This document shows, piece after piece, positions 21,141 to 32,714 of a stretch of DNA of 64,000 nucleotides. Positions within the stretch are counted from its first letter, which is position 1. Each line of letters opens with the position of its first letter. The position numbers and the translations under genes were made by a program. The notes beneath the pieces are model-generated. The model was given only the letters and a program-made list of their open reading frames with translations, was not told where the DNA came from and did no database searches. The stretch covers positions 46,948 to 110,947 of the forward strand of contig SWDT01000140.1 in the NCBI GenBank assembly GCA_009193035.1. The letters run 5' to 3'. This stretch comes from Halicephalobus mephisto (lineage: Eukaryota > Nematoda > Chromadorea > Rhabditida > Panagrolaimidae).

Positions 21141-24100
21141 TCATCCGCTAAGCCACTCCGTTGGGACCCACTGGGATCCGTTTTTCAGATTCTCCAGGGA
21201 TTCCAGCAGTCTTCTGAAGGTTACATCATGGTTCCGGTTGATTAAGACTTGGTCAAAGTACTTCGCAAATTCACTTTTCATTAACTGCTCGTGGTGGAGA
21301 ACAGTTTGTTTCAACTCCTCCTCCGTCTTTTGTTTCTCACCACGAAGACTCGACATTTGCTTCAGCTCTTCCAATGCTGGGGGTCCGATGACAACCACAA
21401 AAGGCATGAATTCTTTGTTGTACAGGTAGTTCAAAGCCTTAGCAGAACAGTCCAGGACGCAGACTCTGCCGGACCTCATGACTTTCCTCACAGAATCCGC
21501 GGAAGTCCCATACAGCACACCTTGAAGCTCTCCCCACTCAACCATTTGACCGTTTCGGATTCTTTTAAGAATGGAGTCTTTAGTTTCATAATGGTAATCT
21601 CGACCTTCTTGTTCGACGGATTTCGGAGGACGAGAAGTGATGGGGACTACGGTAGAGAAGTGATTAGGGAGCTGAGCCAGGAGCATGCTTTTGAGAGTTC
21701 TTCTTCCAACTCCTGGGGCTCCTAGGAGGACTAATGTTCGTCTCCCATAGGGACTCAGCATAGAGACTTTTACAGTAGGAATAGAAGCGGGTATGAAAGC
21801 ACACTGGGAGAGATCATTGACTTTTCGTGCCTGGATCCATTTGCTGTCGCTGCTGAGGACTTGGAGGACTTCCCCCTTCTTGACCTTGATAGGGAGGCTC
21901 TGACTAGGTTGATTTTTGTCTTTTTCGGAGTCATAGTTGGATAGAGCTTTGACAAATTCCTGGAAATGTTAAATAAACATGTGTATATTTATGAAAGAAG
22001 ATAAGAGTGCTGAAGAACATGCTGACATCACTCAAACGTTTTTCATGAGATATCTTGTTTTGACCCACAAGATGCTACTTTTTATATTTCCATATTGTAT
22101 ATTGTTGTGAATATCTTGGTGCAAAATTTGTTACCGATAAATATAGTAGTAAAAAGATATCAAAGAAGTTACAGATGCGAATGAATGGTTTTCACACAGA
22201 ATTCAAAAATTTGAATGAATTTCGTTTTTTAAAAGAATTAATATCAAATCTGGAGGTCAAGTGGTTTAAAAAGTTTTGAGTTATTGTGGATAAAACTAAT
22301 TATTAAGAATTAATAATTCCCATTGATTTCGTAAGTTTTTTGACGAAATATACCATAATCCCCCCGATTTTTACAGTAATTAATTCCCCAAAAACTCACC
22401 ATTGGAGCATTGTAGACATCACTGACGACTAATTTCACCTGGACACTTCCGATCTGAGAATATAAATCCTTTTTCGTTTTGGCAGATTTTCCATTGACTT
22501 CGAGTATAGTATCCCCGGGGTTGATGATCCCTCCGACTTCTGGGTGGACTTTGGTGACGACCATCTCCCCACATATCCTCTCAACTTCAATTTGCTTCAA
22601 CTGGTCCGCCCTCACATTTAGAACCCTGGATTCGTAGGCAGAACCCAACAAGGGCAAATGTCCGTTGACGACAGTGGCATTGAGGTGTTCGAATTCGAGG
22701 GGTTCCGGGGACGGCAGTTTGGCAACGGCGTGGAAGGTCTTGGTTGTCAAAACTCTTTCAGTTACGATTGTTTTCTTCTTGAGACCAGTTGTAGGGTCAA
22801 CTGAGATGGTTTCGCTTTGGACAACCTGGAAACGCTGGTCTTAAGATGGAAAAAGATAAGTTTAAAAAAGTTCTCCCCTAGGGACAATTTCATCTTGTAG
22901 ATGTTACCAGAGCTGTTGACTTTTCAAAATCTTCGAATTTCAAATCAAACCAATTCAGTTCGAATTCAACAGATTCGGGTGTGATTAAATCGTCACGGAA
23001 AGTTAGGTAGCATCGTCCCCAAAGGAAGAAAACTACCGTATAATTACATCCAAGAATATAATCGAAAATAAAAAAACCAAAGATCTCTTCTAATGTTATT
23101 TTCCAATTTTCCAAGGTCCAAAAATCAGTTTCTTCTTTGGCATTGGTTTCTAAATATTTCATAAACCTCGATTTTTGTCAGGACCAAAGTAAGAAATATT
23201 TGTTTTCTATCAACTTTAATTCAAAATCACCGATTTCAAAGTACTTATTGTAGTTTAATGTTTGGATTTTTGGATCCTCGTGATCGGCTTAACCGTTTCA
23301 TAGGAGATTATGAATTTTTATGGTGTTTTAGCGGAAAATAAAAACCATAAACTTTGTAAGACGATTAATTTCTTAAAATGGAAAATAAAAAATAACTTTT
23401 CACAAAACTATTAAGCCGACCACGAGGATTCCAAAAATCGAAGCAAGTTAAAAATATGAATTTTAGGACGGTTAGTTTTGAGTTAAAGTTCATATAAAAC
23501 AAGTTTTCGAAATTTTTCTCGACACGAATTTAGGTTTATACAAAATTTACCAATTTCTAAATATTTTTAAAATTCTTGAGAATTTAAAAAAGCCATCCCA
23601 ATTTTCGTTTCTAAATACATCCATAATTGGATTCATTAAAAATATAAAATTTCGAAAGTTAAATAATATCAAAAATTGAATAAAATTTTAACTTTTTTCG
23701 AAAATCCTAAAACTCCAAATTATCCAAAAGTCAATTAAAAATTCGAAATATCGATTTCAATGAGAACGTTTGTTGACATGACACATTGTTGTGGAAAAGA
23801 AATGCCTCTGGCTGTTTCATCTTTCTCGAGTCCAATGCCATTTCAACTTTAGCCTAGTTTGAGATTCGTCAAACAAAACAACGAAAATGGATGAAGCTGC
23901 AGAATTTAGGACTTGAAAGTGAAGCTAATCTTTCCTTTGGGACAAAGGACACAAATCCCAAAATAACTTCGAAATTTATATAAAACTTGCCTGAACGTCC
24001 GAAGTCGGTTCTGTTTTCTTTTCGGAAACAATAATATTGCCAGATTTGCTATTTTTCTTGTTTAATTCATCTCCGGTAAGTCCTTCAAGCTGCTCAATCC

Positions 24101-24197
24101 TCTCCAGCAAGGCATGCAAGCAATGCGAAAGATTATCCGCATTCGTTCTCAGCTGGCACAGTTCAGATTCCAGTTCTTCATTAGAAATCGAAACCAT
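21141..24197 (-). CDS. MPP/p55-type MAGUK scaffold (PDZ-SH3-GK)
   Basis: Three exons: 24197-23991, 22825-22400 and 21959-21141, giving 483 residues. Residues 1-69 form a helical N-terminus (ELESELCQLRTNADNL) in the place of the L27 domains. A PDZ domain follows (about 125-200, ICGEMVVTKVHPEVGGIINPGD), then SH3 (FVKALSNYDSEKDKN ... SDSKWIQARK) and a guanylate-kinase-like domain from LVLLGAPGVGRRTLKSML to the C-terminus. The GAPGVGRR loop and the linker are of the MPP group, which anchor receptors and polarity proteins at membranes and usually lack kinase activity. The first intron (1165 bp) has a GC donor, CAG|GCAAGT. A TTTTCAG acceptor lies 6 nt before the ATG. It lies 670 bp downstream of MUS-101 on the same strand; its own promoter seems likely. 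Confidence 0.9.
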
Positions 24198-24357
24198 TGT
24201 AAACTGAAAACAACAACATAAAGTAAAAAATTAACTTTCTCTAAAACTCGATATATGAAATCCCATTCCTAAGCAAAATCGATTCTAAATTGGCAAGTCA
24301 GCTGGCCTCAAAAAAGGAAAAAAGGAAAGAATGGTCTCAGGCAAACAAAATTTTCCC

Positions 24358-24367
24358 TCTCGCGAGA
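24358..24367. promoter_or_regulatory. TCTCGCGAGA palindrome upstream of the MAGUK gene
   Basis: A perfect 10-bp palindrome about 160 bp upstream of the MAGUK start, in a pyrimidine/purine-rich patch (24300-24430) unlike the flanking AT-rich DNA. The same core is a known promoter element in vertebrates; its role in nematodes is unknown to me. Confidence 0.4.
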
Positions 24368-24869
24368 AATAAAAGAAGGAAGAAATGACCAATTGACAGT
24401 TTTCTCTCTCTTCCAGCACAGCTGCCCACTTTTGACCATTCACATTGACACTACTACGTCCATCCTCTTTTCATGAAAGCCAGGAAATCCATAAAAATTA
24501 TTTTCGCAATGACGTTTTATAATAACAAACTAGTCAAATTTGTCCGAAGACCCAGATTTCCAAATATGACCAACATAAAAGAGAAAATTGACACTGTTTG
24601 ACCTTGTTGACCTTACACTTAAAAACAATCCAAGGTCCAAAAAGAAACAATTTCTTTTCAAAATTCTCCGGACGATTAAAATAATTTTTTTCTCACTTGT
24701 CAAAAAAAATTGTTTACCCATCAGATAAGCTACAAAATCTCCAAGCTTTTCCTGTTATACTTCAAACAAATAGTTTCAATAATTCCTACTAAAATACAAA
24801 ACTAAGTTGAACAAAAAATTCAAATTACAAGACATTCATGTTACCCGTTATATCAATTTCCGACCAGAT

Positions 24870-27800
24870 TCATTTCCGTCGATGAAATTCCGCATGTAAA
24901 CTGTGATATTTCGTTAACGCACTTTCAGGAGGCATACAAAGCAGATATTCCATAATAATCTGTTCACTGTAGAATGGAATATTTAAATCGGCCAATTTTC
25001 TCAGTCTTTCCTTATTCACATAGACCATCGTATTTTTATTACCCAAAATAGCATGAGTGAATCCTTGGAAATTCACAGGTGCATCCGTTCTAAAATCCCA
25101 AATCCGTGATAAATAATTAATCGTCATTAACTCACCCACAAATAGCATAACCTCCTCCAGATTTAATAATTCTAACATATTGTGGACAAACATTCGGATC
25201 CAAAAAGCATACCACTCTCCATTTTTCAAATGGACGTATATCAGTAGCCTTAATCTTCAACCTCCATCTGTAAGCAGCTTCAGCAATATTCTTTTCTGAC
25301 TCACTTTGAATACTAACATGTCTTTTTGCTTTCGGATTACCATATTCATAAAGATCCTCCTAAACAACAATATCGTAGAAAATTAATGAAAAACAAAAAC
25401 TTACATCTAGCCACTTGCCACATTGCATACTTTTCACAATGTAATTCATCGACACAATCTTTTTTCCGCTCGCAATCCCAGAAACAAGCTTCTCCGATTT
25501 ACATATCCGTTTAGCCACAATAAGATCAGTAATTTCCAGGTTAATAGTGTCATCTAATAACGTTCCATTAAGTTCAGCAATCATTTCCGATAAATTAGAA
25601 GCTTCTTTAAGTTCAAAACCAGTCAACATAATATGCTTCGTAATAGGTATTGGAGTCCCCGGAATGCTGATAGTCTTGACAGACTCTTCTAATTGCTTCT
25701 GTTCTTCCGAAACAGAATTTATTCTACCCGTTGATCTCGATGATCTTTTCGCTGGAGTTTGTGACGATTCCTCAGAATCAGTCGAAACCACTCTCTTCTT
25801 TCTTTTCTGTCTCTGGCTTCTTCTCAAAGTCGACGGTTCTTGATTCTGGTTCTCTTTCGTACTTGAATCCGGTGTTTTTTCATTCTCATTTGCCTTCACT
25901 GTTGGATTACTTCTGATCGACATATCATGGACTTCTTCAATCAATTGAACAGTATTCACCTCCTGAGATTTACCTGTTTGAGATCTAATATTAACAAGTC
26001 CAGCAACATATTGTCCTGTATTTTCCGCTTCAATATCCTCATCTGCAGAGTCTTCTAATCCGATAATCTGAGGTTTTCTGAGTTGAGATATACTTTTAGG
26101 TTGTACTGGAAATTCATCCGGCCATGTAGCATTAAAACTATCAGCTTCTGGAACTGGTCCTTTAGGAGCAATACCAGTAAAAACAGGGGTTGGTTCCTTC
26201 TCTGAGGTTCTTGCTTGTTGTTGAGGTGTTGGTTCTTTCTCCAAACATGTAGATTCCTTCTCCGAACTTTTCAATTGCTGTTGAGGTGTCAATTCCTTCT
26301 CCGAATTTCTTGATTGTACTTTAAGTGTTGCTTCTTTTTCGGAAGTTTCAGGTTGCTCTTGAGGTGTTACCTCTTTTTCTGAAACTTCCGATTGTCGAGA
26401 TGTTGATTTCTCATTCTCCACATCACCATTTCCTTCATTCGGGGTTTTCTTTTCCTTGTTACTCTCAACATTACCAACAGCAAATGTCGTAAAAGTATCA
26501 TCAGAATCTGCACCAAAATAAGGTTCATCCGAATCCAAAGCACTTGCAATAGACGGTTTCTTAGCCGGAAGTTTCCGTATCTCTTGAGTTCTAAATAACA
26601 TTTGTCTTAAATATTTAACAAAAAAAACTTACGAAAATCTACAATCCCATGTGATTTGCCCATGTGTAACTACTTGTGATTCAATATGAACCATTTCCGA
26701 TTCAGGCATTTTCAAAGAATCCACTGATTTTGTTGTTTCATTTTCCTTATTTTCCGTCAAACTAGTACTTGTTCTTGCTGCTCGACTAAGTCTCTCTCTT
26801 AAATCTGCCGGAATCAAGTTCTTCTTTTCTATATTTGCTTGTATTTCTCTGTCTATTTCATCAACAATCGATGCTTGAGTCGGTGTACTACTTGTCGGAT
26901 TAGAATTCAAATTAGGTCCCATTGCTTTTTCATAAAACGATTCTGATGGACAAGTATTTTTCGCTGCATTTGTCAATCCTTTAGATAAAAGAATAGTCGT
27001 ATTTTCTGATTCTCCAGCTTCCTCCAAAGTATCTTGACAAAATTGCATCAATTCTGATTCTCTAAATCGAAATTTGACCGGTCTATTACCGCAAATATAA
27101 GCATCCAAAGGCATCGAGAGATTAAGTTCAGTACTTCCGGAATAAGTAAATTGTGACCTTCTAGGTACTGGATCAGATACAACTTGTTTTGGAAAGACTT
27201 CTGCAATAGCAACCGGGGGTTGTTCTTCCTCTTCTACTGGATCCTTTTCATTAATTTCTACAACTTTTAAGGATCCAGTCTCATTCGCTTGTTCATCAAC
27301 AGTCGGAGTCGTATCTGCTTCATTTGGGACAATTTCTTCTTCAACTTGATTATCAACTTGATCAGCACTCAATTCCTCGTACACTTGTTGTACTGCTTCA
27401 TCTATCCTTGACTGTTCTTCTTGATCTTCTCTCGATTGATTATTGTCTTCTTCATCAAGATTAGTAACTCTAGTGATATCATTCCTAGAATCCATAAGAC
27501 TCGAAGCCATCGAAGGAGTAGATGGTGCTTTTTCTTGCTCAACCACAACAGACATAAAAGCTCCAGATCTAGAAGACAGATTCTGAACCTTCGAAGTGCT
27601 TGGAAGGTCAAACAAAAACTGAGCAACATCTAAAAACTGTTGTTGCTTAACAGATTCAATCAACCATTCTGGTTTCACTACATCAATCCCAGCATCATGA
27701 GCTTGACATATTCTAGCATAATGATTCGGGGAATATTGACCAGGCGGAACAATCATATGAGTAGGATTCTGATCAACTGATTCGACAATCGTGCATCCTC

Positions 27801-29198
27801 CACAATTAGCAAGTCGACGATACAATTTCAACGTATTTGCTTTCTGGATTTCAAAGAACAAAATTCTACATTGCTAAAAAGTTGAGAAATTAACAATACC
27901 GTAAAAATGAAAACTTACTTCTAAGAAGGTCCCATAAGTCTCATGCAAAGTAGTGAAATCAAATTCTTCCACTGGATCAACTTGGCGCATTGAGAGCTGA
28001 GAATCATTTCTTCTGATAACACTTTTCCTCATTGGAACTTTCGCTGGATTAGCACCAGAAACCAAAGACGTGGTCGAGTTGCTTCTAGAGACACCTGTCG
28101 AAGTAGTCGTGTTGTTTCTTGACGGATGACTCGGCAAAATGGCGCTCATTCCAGGATCGTTCAATGTTGCATTGTTTTCATTCTGCGTTGAACACTTCTG
28201 GCCTGGAGGATAGGATTTTTCAGGAAGTCGGATCATCTTGGTTACGGATTTCATCAGCCATTTGATCCGAACGATGTGGATTGTGCCCCATTCCTGAGCT
28301 CTTTTGTACTTTAATCCAGTCGTTGAATTGATCACGAGATGAGTGCAAGTAGCTCTGTCCATCTCACCGCTGAATGTTCCTCCGTTTTCTTTAACCAGCT
28401 GAGCAATACGGTATCTTTCGTCAGGCGTGAATCCAGAACATGTAATCACACACTTGGCGAAGATAGGCACCATGTGTTCGTTGCAGTTGTCTATAGCAGA
28501 ATAGACCATGTCGTTGTTCTGGGCTGCTTCCCATGCTGCATCGACCCAAGTAGGGAACACAACAGGAATCTGACGCTCAACTGCGGCATCATACTTGCCG
28601 AAACGAGAGGCGCACTCCACAGAAACAAGATGAGTAGTTGTCTCCAGAAAGTTGGCGGTGTACAGAGCTCCCATTTGCCTCGCTTTATCCATAATACTCT
28701 CCTAAACGAGAATTCGCATAAGAAGTGGACATAAACGACAAACCTTGGTGTCGGCGTCAAGTCCAGTGGAAGTCATCTCAACTCCGTACATTGTCAACGA
28801 AAACAGCGGATGTCCGGCGGATATTATCTTAGAAACCTTCTGGAAACTCTGGACAATAGCCAATGGTCCGTAGATCCTGAATCCCATGGAATTCAAGTGG
28901 CTAAAGGCCTCGCAGCGGAAATTCGGCACGACAAACGCGACTCCAGAAGTCTTCTGCTTCAGTGTCATGACCTTCAAGCTATCGCATTTCCTGACTGCTG
29001 CTCCATGATCAGTTAAGGACTAAAAAACCTATATATGAAAAAAGAAAAAAACCAAACCAAATAAGCTTCTTGGAGCAGCGAGAGTTGTCCATTTGTGACC
29101 TTGTCTTCTGGCCCGAATCCAGTGTCAACTACAATGTAGTACCTTCCGGTAGTCGAGGAGACCGTACTGGACGCTTGAGAAATATCGTGGACACCCAT
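24870..29198 (-). CDS. mus-101: TopBP1 / MUS-101 multi-BRCT checkpoint and replication protein
   Basis: Seven exons: 29198-29058, 29019-28744, 28701-27919, 27873-26633, 26590-25405, 25359-25136 and 25089-24870, giving 1356 residues with every phase consistent. N-terminal BRCT repeats: VAFVVPNFRCEAFSHL..., a second starting LFSLTMYGVEMTSTG and ending VFPTWVDAAW, and a third, FAKCVITCSGFTPDERYRI to IVRIKWLMKSV. A central BRCT (YRRLANCGGCTIVES to VVKPEWLIESV) follows. A long acidic, Ser/Thr-rich linker contains five imperfect repeats of the type SEKExTPQQQ (exon 5). The C-terminal BRCT pair starts at KHIMLTGFELKEAS and ends near HAEFHRRK. TopBP1 proteins activate ATR and help load Cdc45/GINS at origins; I infer the same here. 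Start chosen as the first ATG after a CCGCAG acceptor. Confidence 0.93.
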
Positions 29199-29267
29199 CA
29201 AGGAAGCAACCTGCGGAATGCGAGAGACGACGTAAAAAGTGATCTTTGACGAAATTTGAATTTGGAA

Positions 29268-29312
29268 ATGTCAGCACGCGCGAGAACACTACGCCAAAAG
29301 CCCGCGTGGATT
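29268..29312 (-). promoter_or_regulatory. Possible E2F-type sites upstream of MUS-101
   Basis: About 75-110 bp upstream of the start, the minus strand reads CTTTTGGCGTAG and, nearby, GCGGGC and TCTCGCGCG. These are E2F/DP-like cores in otherwise AT-rich DNA. E2F control would fit an S-phase gene, but this rests on the motif only. Confidence 0.35.
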
Positions 29313-30153
29313 TGAATTTTGCGAATTAAAAAAACCAATTTTAAAAAATTAGTTTAAATTTTTTTCTTCTTTATTGTAGTTAAAAATCTGTATTCAGACA
29401 TTTAATAACATAATCAACTATATATATGAAAAAATAAATCTTTTTTTCGATGAAATTTTAATTTTTTTTAATTTTTAAAGTGTATTTTTTTAAATTTACT
29501 TTTTTATAAAATTAAAATATTTTAAATTAATTAAAATTCTATGAAAGCAGAGTTTTTTATATCATGATAATTTTATGGGAGTTTATTTTTCGTATTGTGG
29601 ATATCTGAGAAGATGTGTAACTTTACCTAAATCAAAATTCCCAAAATTTCCAGTTTATTTCGAAACTAACCGAATGTATGTTCAGAATCCGAGGTTTCAG
29701 AATTCCCGTACTGTGTAAATCGGTGATGAGTATTTTTGCGAAATCACCTCGACACGATCTCTAGGAACTTTAAAATTTTCCAAAATTTCCGATTTCCGAC
29801 GATTCCAGAAGGTTTGTCGGATTCTGCCAGATTCCACTGCATTTCATTGTTCTTTGACATTCAAGCAAGTCATCACAGAAAGCTTCTAGAAATTTTTATT
29901 TCCGGAAATTTAAATAGTCATTATTAAAATTTACTTATAAAAATCACATTTTCCTAAAGCACCCCATGGTACTCTCCACGTCCCCCCGGCATCTAAGGCA
30001 TCTTCATGTTTATATAATCTATTCCATGACGATTTCATTTTTTCTTAATTTTCAGCGAAAAAAATCATCCAAAACTACCACCAAGAACCATTCTCCATGA
30101 AAACTATATTCAAAAACTATTTCCAATTTTTTATTCTCCAACTTAACCACATA
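29313..30153. other. Intergenic, AT-rich
   Basis: No exon is supported. The plus open frame at 29736-29927 overlaps short TTCCAGA/TTCTAGAA-type simple sequence and is not called. Confidence 0.6.
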
Positions 30154-31091
30154 TCAACTCTTGTTTACCCTTAGAAATCTATCCAAATCCTCCAGATTTG
30201 GTTTTTTACCCTTCCTCATCAAGTAAAAATAAAAGTGAAAACCGTCTCCAAATTCCATCACCTTCACATCCCATTGTTGTTCTATCAAATAATTCACTCG
30301 GAAATATGGTGGAGTAAAAGAAATCGACGCGAAAATCCCTCCTGGTTTTAGCACTCTGTAAATCGCGGCAAGAGTAGAACGTAGATCTTTTTGAGCTTCT
30401 TCAGAAAACGTCCAAACACTCTAAAACCTAGAATTACTGTAGAAAAAAACCAAAATTTACTTTTTCTTTAGCAAGAAGCGACTCTATCGTGGCTTTCTCG
30501 ATGACTACATCATAATATCCATCTTCCACTTGGGTCAGATACCTCATATCATCACATATCCAAAACATCTCCGGATGCATCTTTGAAAATTTCTCAATAA
30601 GAACACCAGAAAAGTCGACATTGGTTAGGTTTCTGAATCCCGCATCTTGAAGATTGAACGAGAGTCTGCTGTTTCCACAACCAACGTGAAGAATCCTGAA
30701 ATATTACCATATAAAAAACCATTTTTCGTAACTTTTTAAATTTGCTCTAAAAATTTCGACACAAAAACATTCTAAATTCCAACAAAGTTTTAAAAAATGT
30801 CGTACTTCCCTTCACATATCCAAAACCATCAGCCCTAAAATTCAATACCAATCTACAAAACAAAAACCCCATGTTTTTTAGAACATCAGAACAATTATCC
30901 TTTTGTGTCACTCTTCTAAAGAAAAATACACAAAACGATTAAGCCACTTACCTGTCATGTTCCTTCAATTCCGGCAACAGAAGCTTTGAAAACTGGTCGA
31001 AATCTGCGACCCATTCATAGGCTTCCTCTTCTGCAAACCTGGAATCCCAGTAATCTTTACAAGTGTAATCAATGCCTGAGGAATCCAGCAT
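30154..31091 (-). CDS. Class I methyltransferase, EEF1AKMT4/METTL13-like
   Basis: Three exons: 31091-30952, 30695-30461 and 30420-30154, giving 213 residues. The N-terminus has YWDSRFAEEEAYEWV, typical of the eEF1A lysine methyltransferase group. It is followed by the SAM-binding motif I (ILHVGCGNSRLS), an acidic end of strand 2 (LTNVDFSG), the DVVIEKATIESLLA motif and LKPGGIFASISFTPPYFR. The C-terminal part keeps WDVKVMEFGDGFHFYFYLM, close to the EEF1AKMT4 (ECE2 N-terminal) ending. It probably methylates a lysine of translation elongation factor 1A in the cytosol; substrate choice within the group is not certain. Same strand as PABP-2, whose stop is 224 bp upstream of this start, so a shared operon is possible. 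Confidence 0.9.
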
Positions 31092-31315
31092 CTTTTAAAT
31101 ATTCAAAAAATTAATACAATTATAAATTCGACAAAAATCAAGCGGATGTTATCCATTTTCTCTTTTTTCCATTTTCACATACATTTTCTCATCCTTTAAC
31201 ATCAGCTTGAACAATTAAAAACAAATAGCGGTCAGGATAAAACTGCTAAAGCAGAAAATGATACCTTGGACTTCAGCTGAAGTCGGAATAGACAAGATCA
31301 AAACCATCAACAATA

Positions 31316-32109
31316 TTAATATGGAGCAAAACCATGACGACGGCTTGATCGGCCACGAGAGCCCCGGAAGCCTCTGAATCCACCAAATCCTCGACCACGA
31401 ATTCCACGTCCCCTCGGAGGTCTGTTCGTTGTACTTAGTCCTGGTTTGTTTGTTCTCTTCATATTAACTTTGATCTGTCTTCCGAGGAAAAGAGATTCAT
31501 CGAGTGCAAGGGCATTTTGCATGCCGTCGGGTTCCGTGAATTGAATGTAGGCAAATCTGAAACCAACGAGTCAGAACTGAAAGAAGAGTCAATACATACC
31601 CTTTCGGACGGCCAGAATATTTGTCTGAGAGAATAGTTACACGTTCAATCGGGCCGCAACCACGGAAATGCTCTTCAAGTTGATCTGGGGTAGCGTTATA
31701 TTCGACATTTCCGACATAAACTGATCTGGCATCAAGTTCTGCTTTCTCTTCAAACGTAAGATGAACGGGCGCTGCTGCTTGTTGACTCCCTGAAGAAATC
31801 GAAACATTGCTGCTGTTGAACTGCTTGTCAAACTCATTCTGTAGTTCTCGGATCTTCTTCGCTTCTTCTTCAATCTCCTTCAAACGTCTTTCGAGTTCAT
31901 TTGGTTCCTGGAATGATTCATATATAAAAAGGGAAGAAATGCCGGAAACTCACTGGAAGAGGATTACTAGATGAAGGTTGGCCATTCTTGTCGCCATTTT
32001 GAGCTTCTATTTTCTCCTGCAAGGCAATGGCATCGTCTTCTATTGATTCGTCCAAAACATCATCTTCGAGATCGATGTCCAGAGAATCACCAGCATCCAA
32101 TGACTCCAT
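31316..32109 (-). CDS. pabp-2: Nuclear poly(A)-binding protein (PABPN1 / PABP-2)
   Basis: Three exons: 32109-31954, 31907-31600 and 31556-31316, giving 234 residues. An acidic N-terminus ([13 protein letters not shown]) is followed by a coiled-coil helix ([19 protein letters not shown]), a single RRM ([21 protein letters not shown], then PKGFAYIQF) and an Arg/Gly-rich tail ([17 protein letters not shown]) that in relatives is methylated. PABPN1 binds growing poly(A) tails in the nucleus, stimulates poly(A) polymerase and sets tail length. The start is the first ATG after a CTCTTTCAG acceptor 12 nt upstream, a probable trans-splice site. It diverges from the tetraspanin gene. Confidence 0.95.
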
Positions 32110-32714
32110 CTTACTGTCTATCTGAAAGAGGGGAGAATCAGTAACGAGAGATATATGGGGAAACTCGTAATCCGGAAACATCTTGAACAAAATCGGAAAA
32201 ATTGGGTTTAATATGATTCCAATCAGTACCGAAGTGTTTTTAAGTTTGTGAACAGGATAGACACGGAAAGGAATTTAAAAAAGGTATGAAATAAAGTGAT
32301 AAAAAAGTAGAGCCGATAATTGAAGTTAACAAACAAGAGAAAAATCGATAAAAGAGGTTCCATGACGAGCTCAAGCTGAACCTGGGTTAACCAGCAGCAC
32401 GAGGATAACATAAGAATCAAAATTAAACAAAAAAAAGAGAAACAACAGTAATAATCGATGACCAACAGCAACTCCGAAGAAACAGTCAAGCGCGAAAAGC
32501 CCGGACCTCTCGGGTGATCTCGACGCGAAAGACTGAAATTCAGGCATCGGCGCTGTTTCACAATTTCGACTTCATTCCTCTTCTGGAGATTCGCTTCTGC
32601 TTCTGAATTTGCATTTCTCGAAAAAAACATAAACAGTGCTTTCAGAAGGTTGTTTATCATTTACATTTATTCCACAGACTGACTAGTGAGGGAGTTCTTT
32701 GGTGGAGACCCGAA
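32110..32714. promoter_or_regulatory. Bidirectional promoter region, pabp-2 / tetraspanin
   Basis: 605 bp between two divergent starts. It includes a GC-richer patch at 32460-32600 (AGCGCGAAAAGC near 32488), the TTTCAG acceptor of pabp-2 and a TATTCCACAG acceptor ending at 32677 for the tetraspanin. The minus open frame 32223-32660 has no domain features and is probably 5' flank. Confidence 0.45.

Noticed and set aside
22890..23162. Minus-strand frame inside the first MAGUK intron
   Set aside because: No acceptor at its start, and the PDZ exon joins exon 1 in frame without it. It could still be an alternative exon but nothing supports it.
32223..32660. 145-codon minus frame upstream of pabp-2
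   Set aside because: Lies before the trans-splice acceptor of pabp-2, has no family features and is low in coding character.
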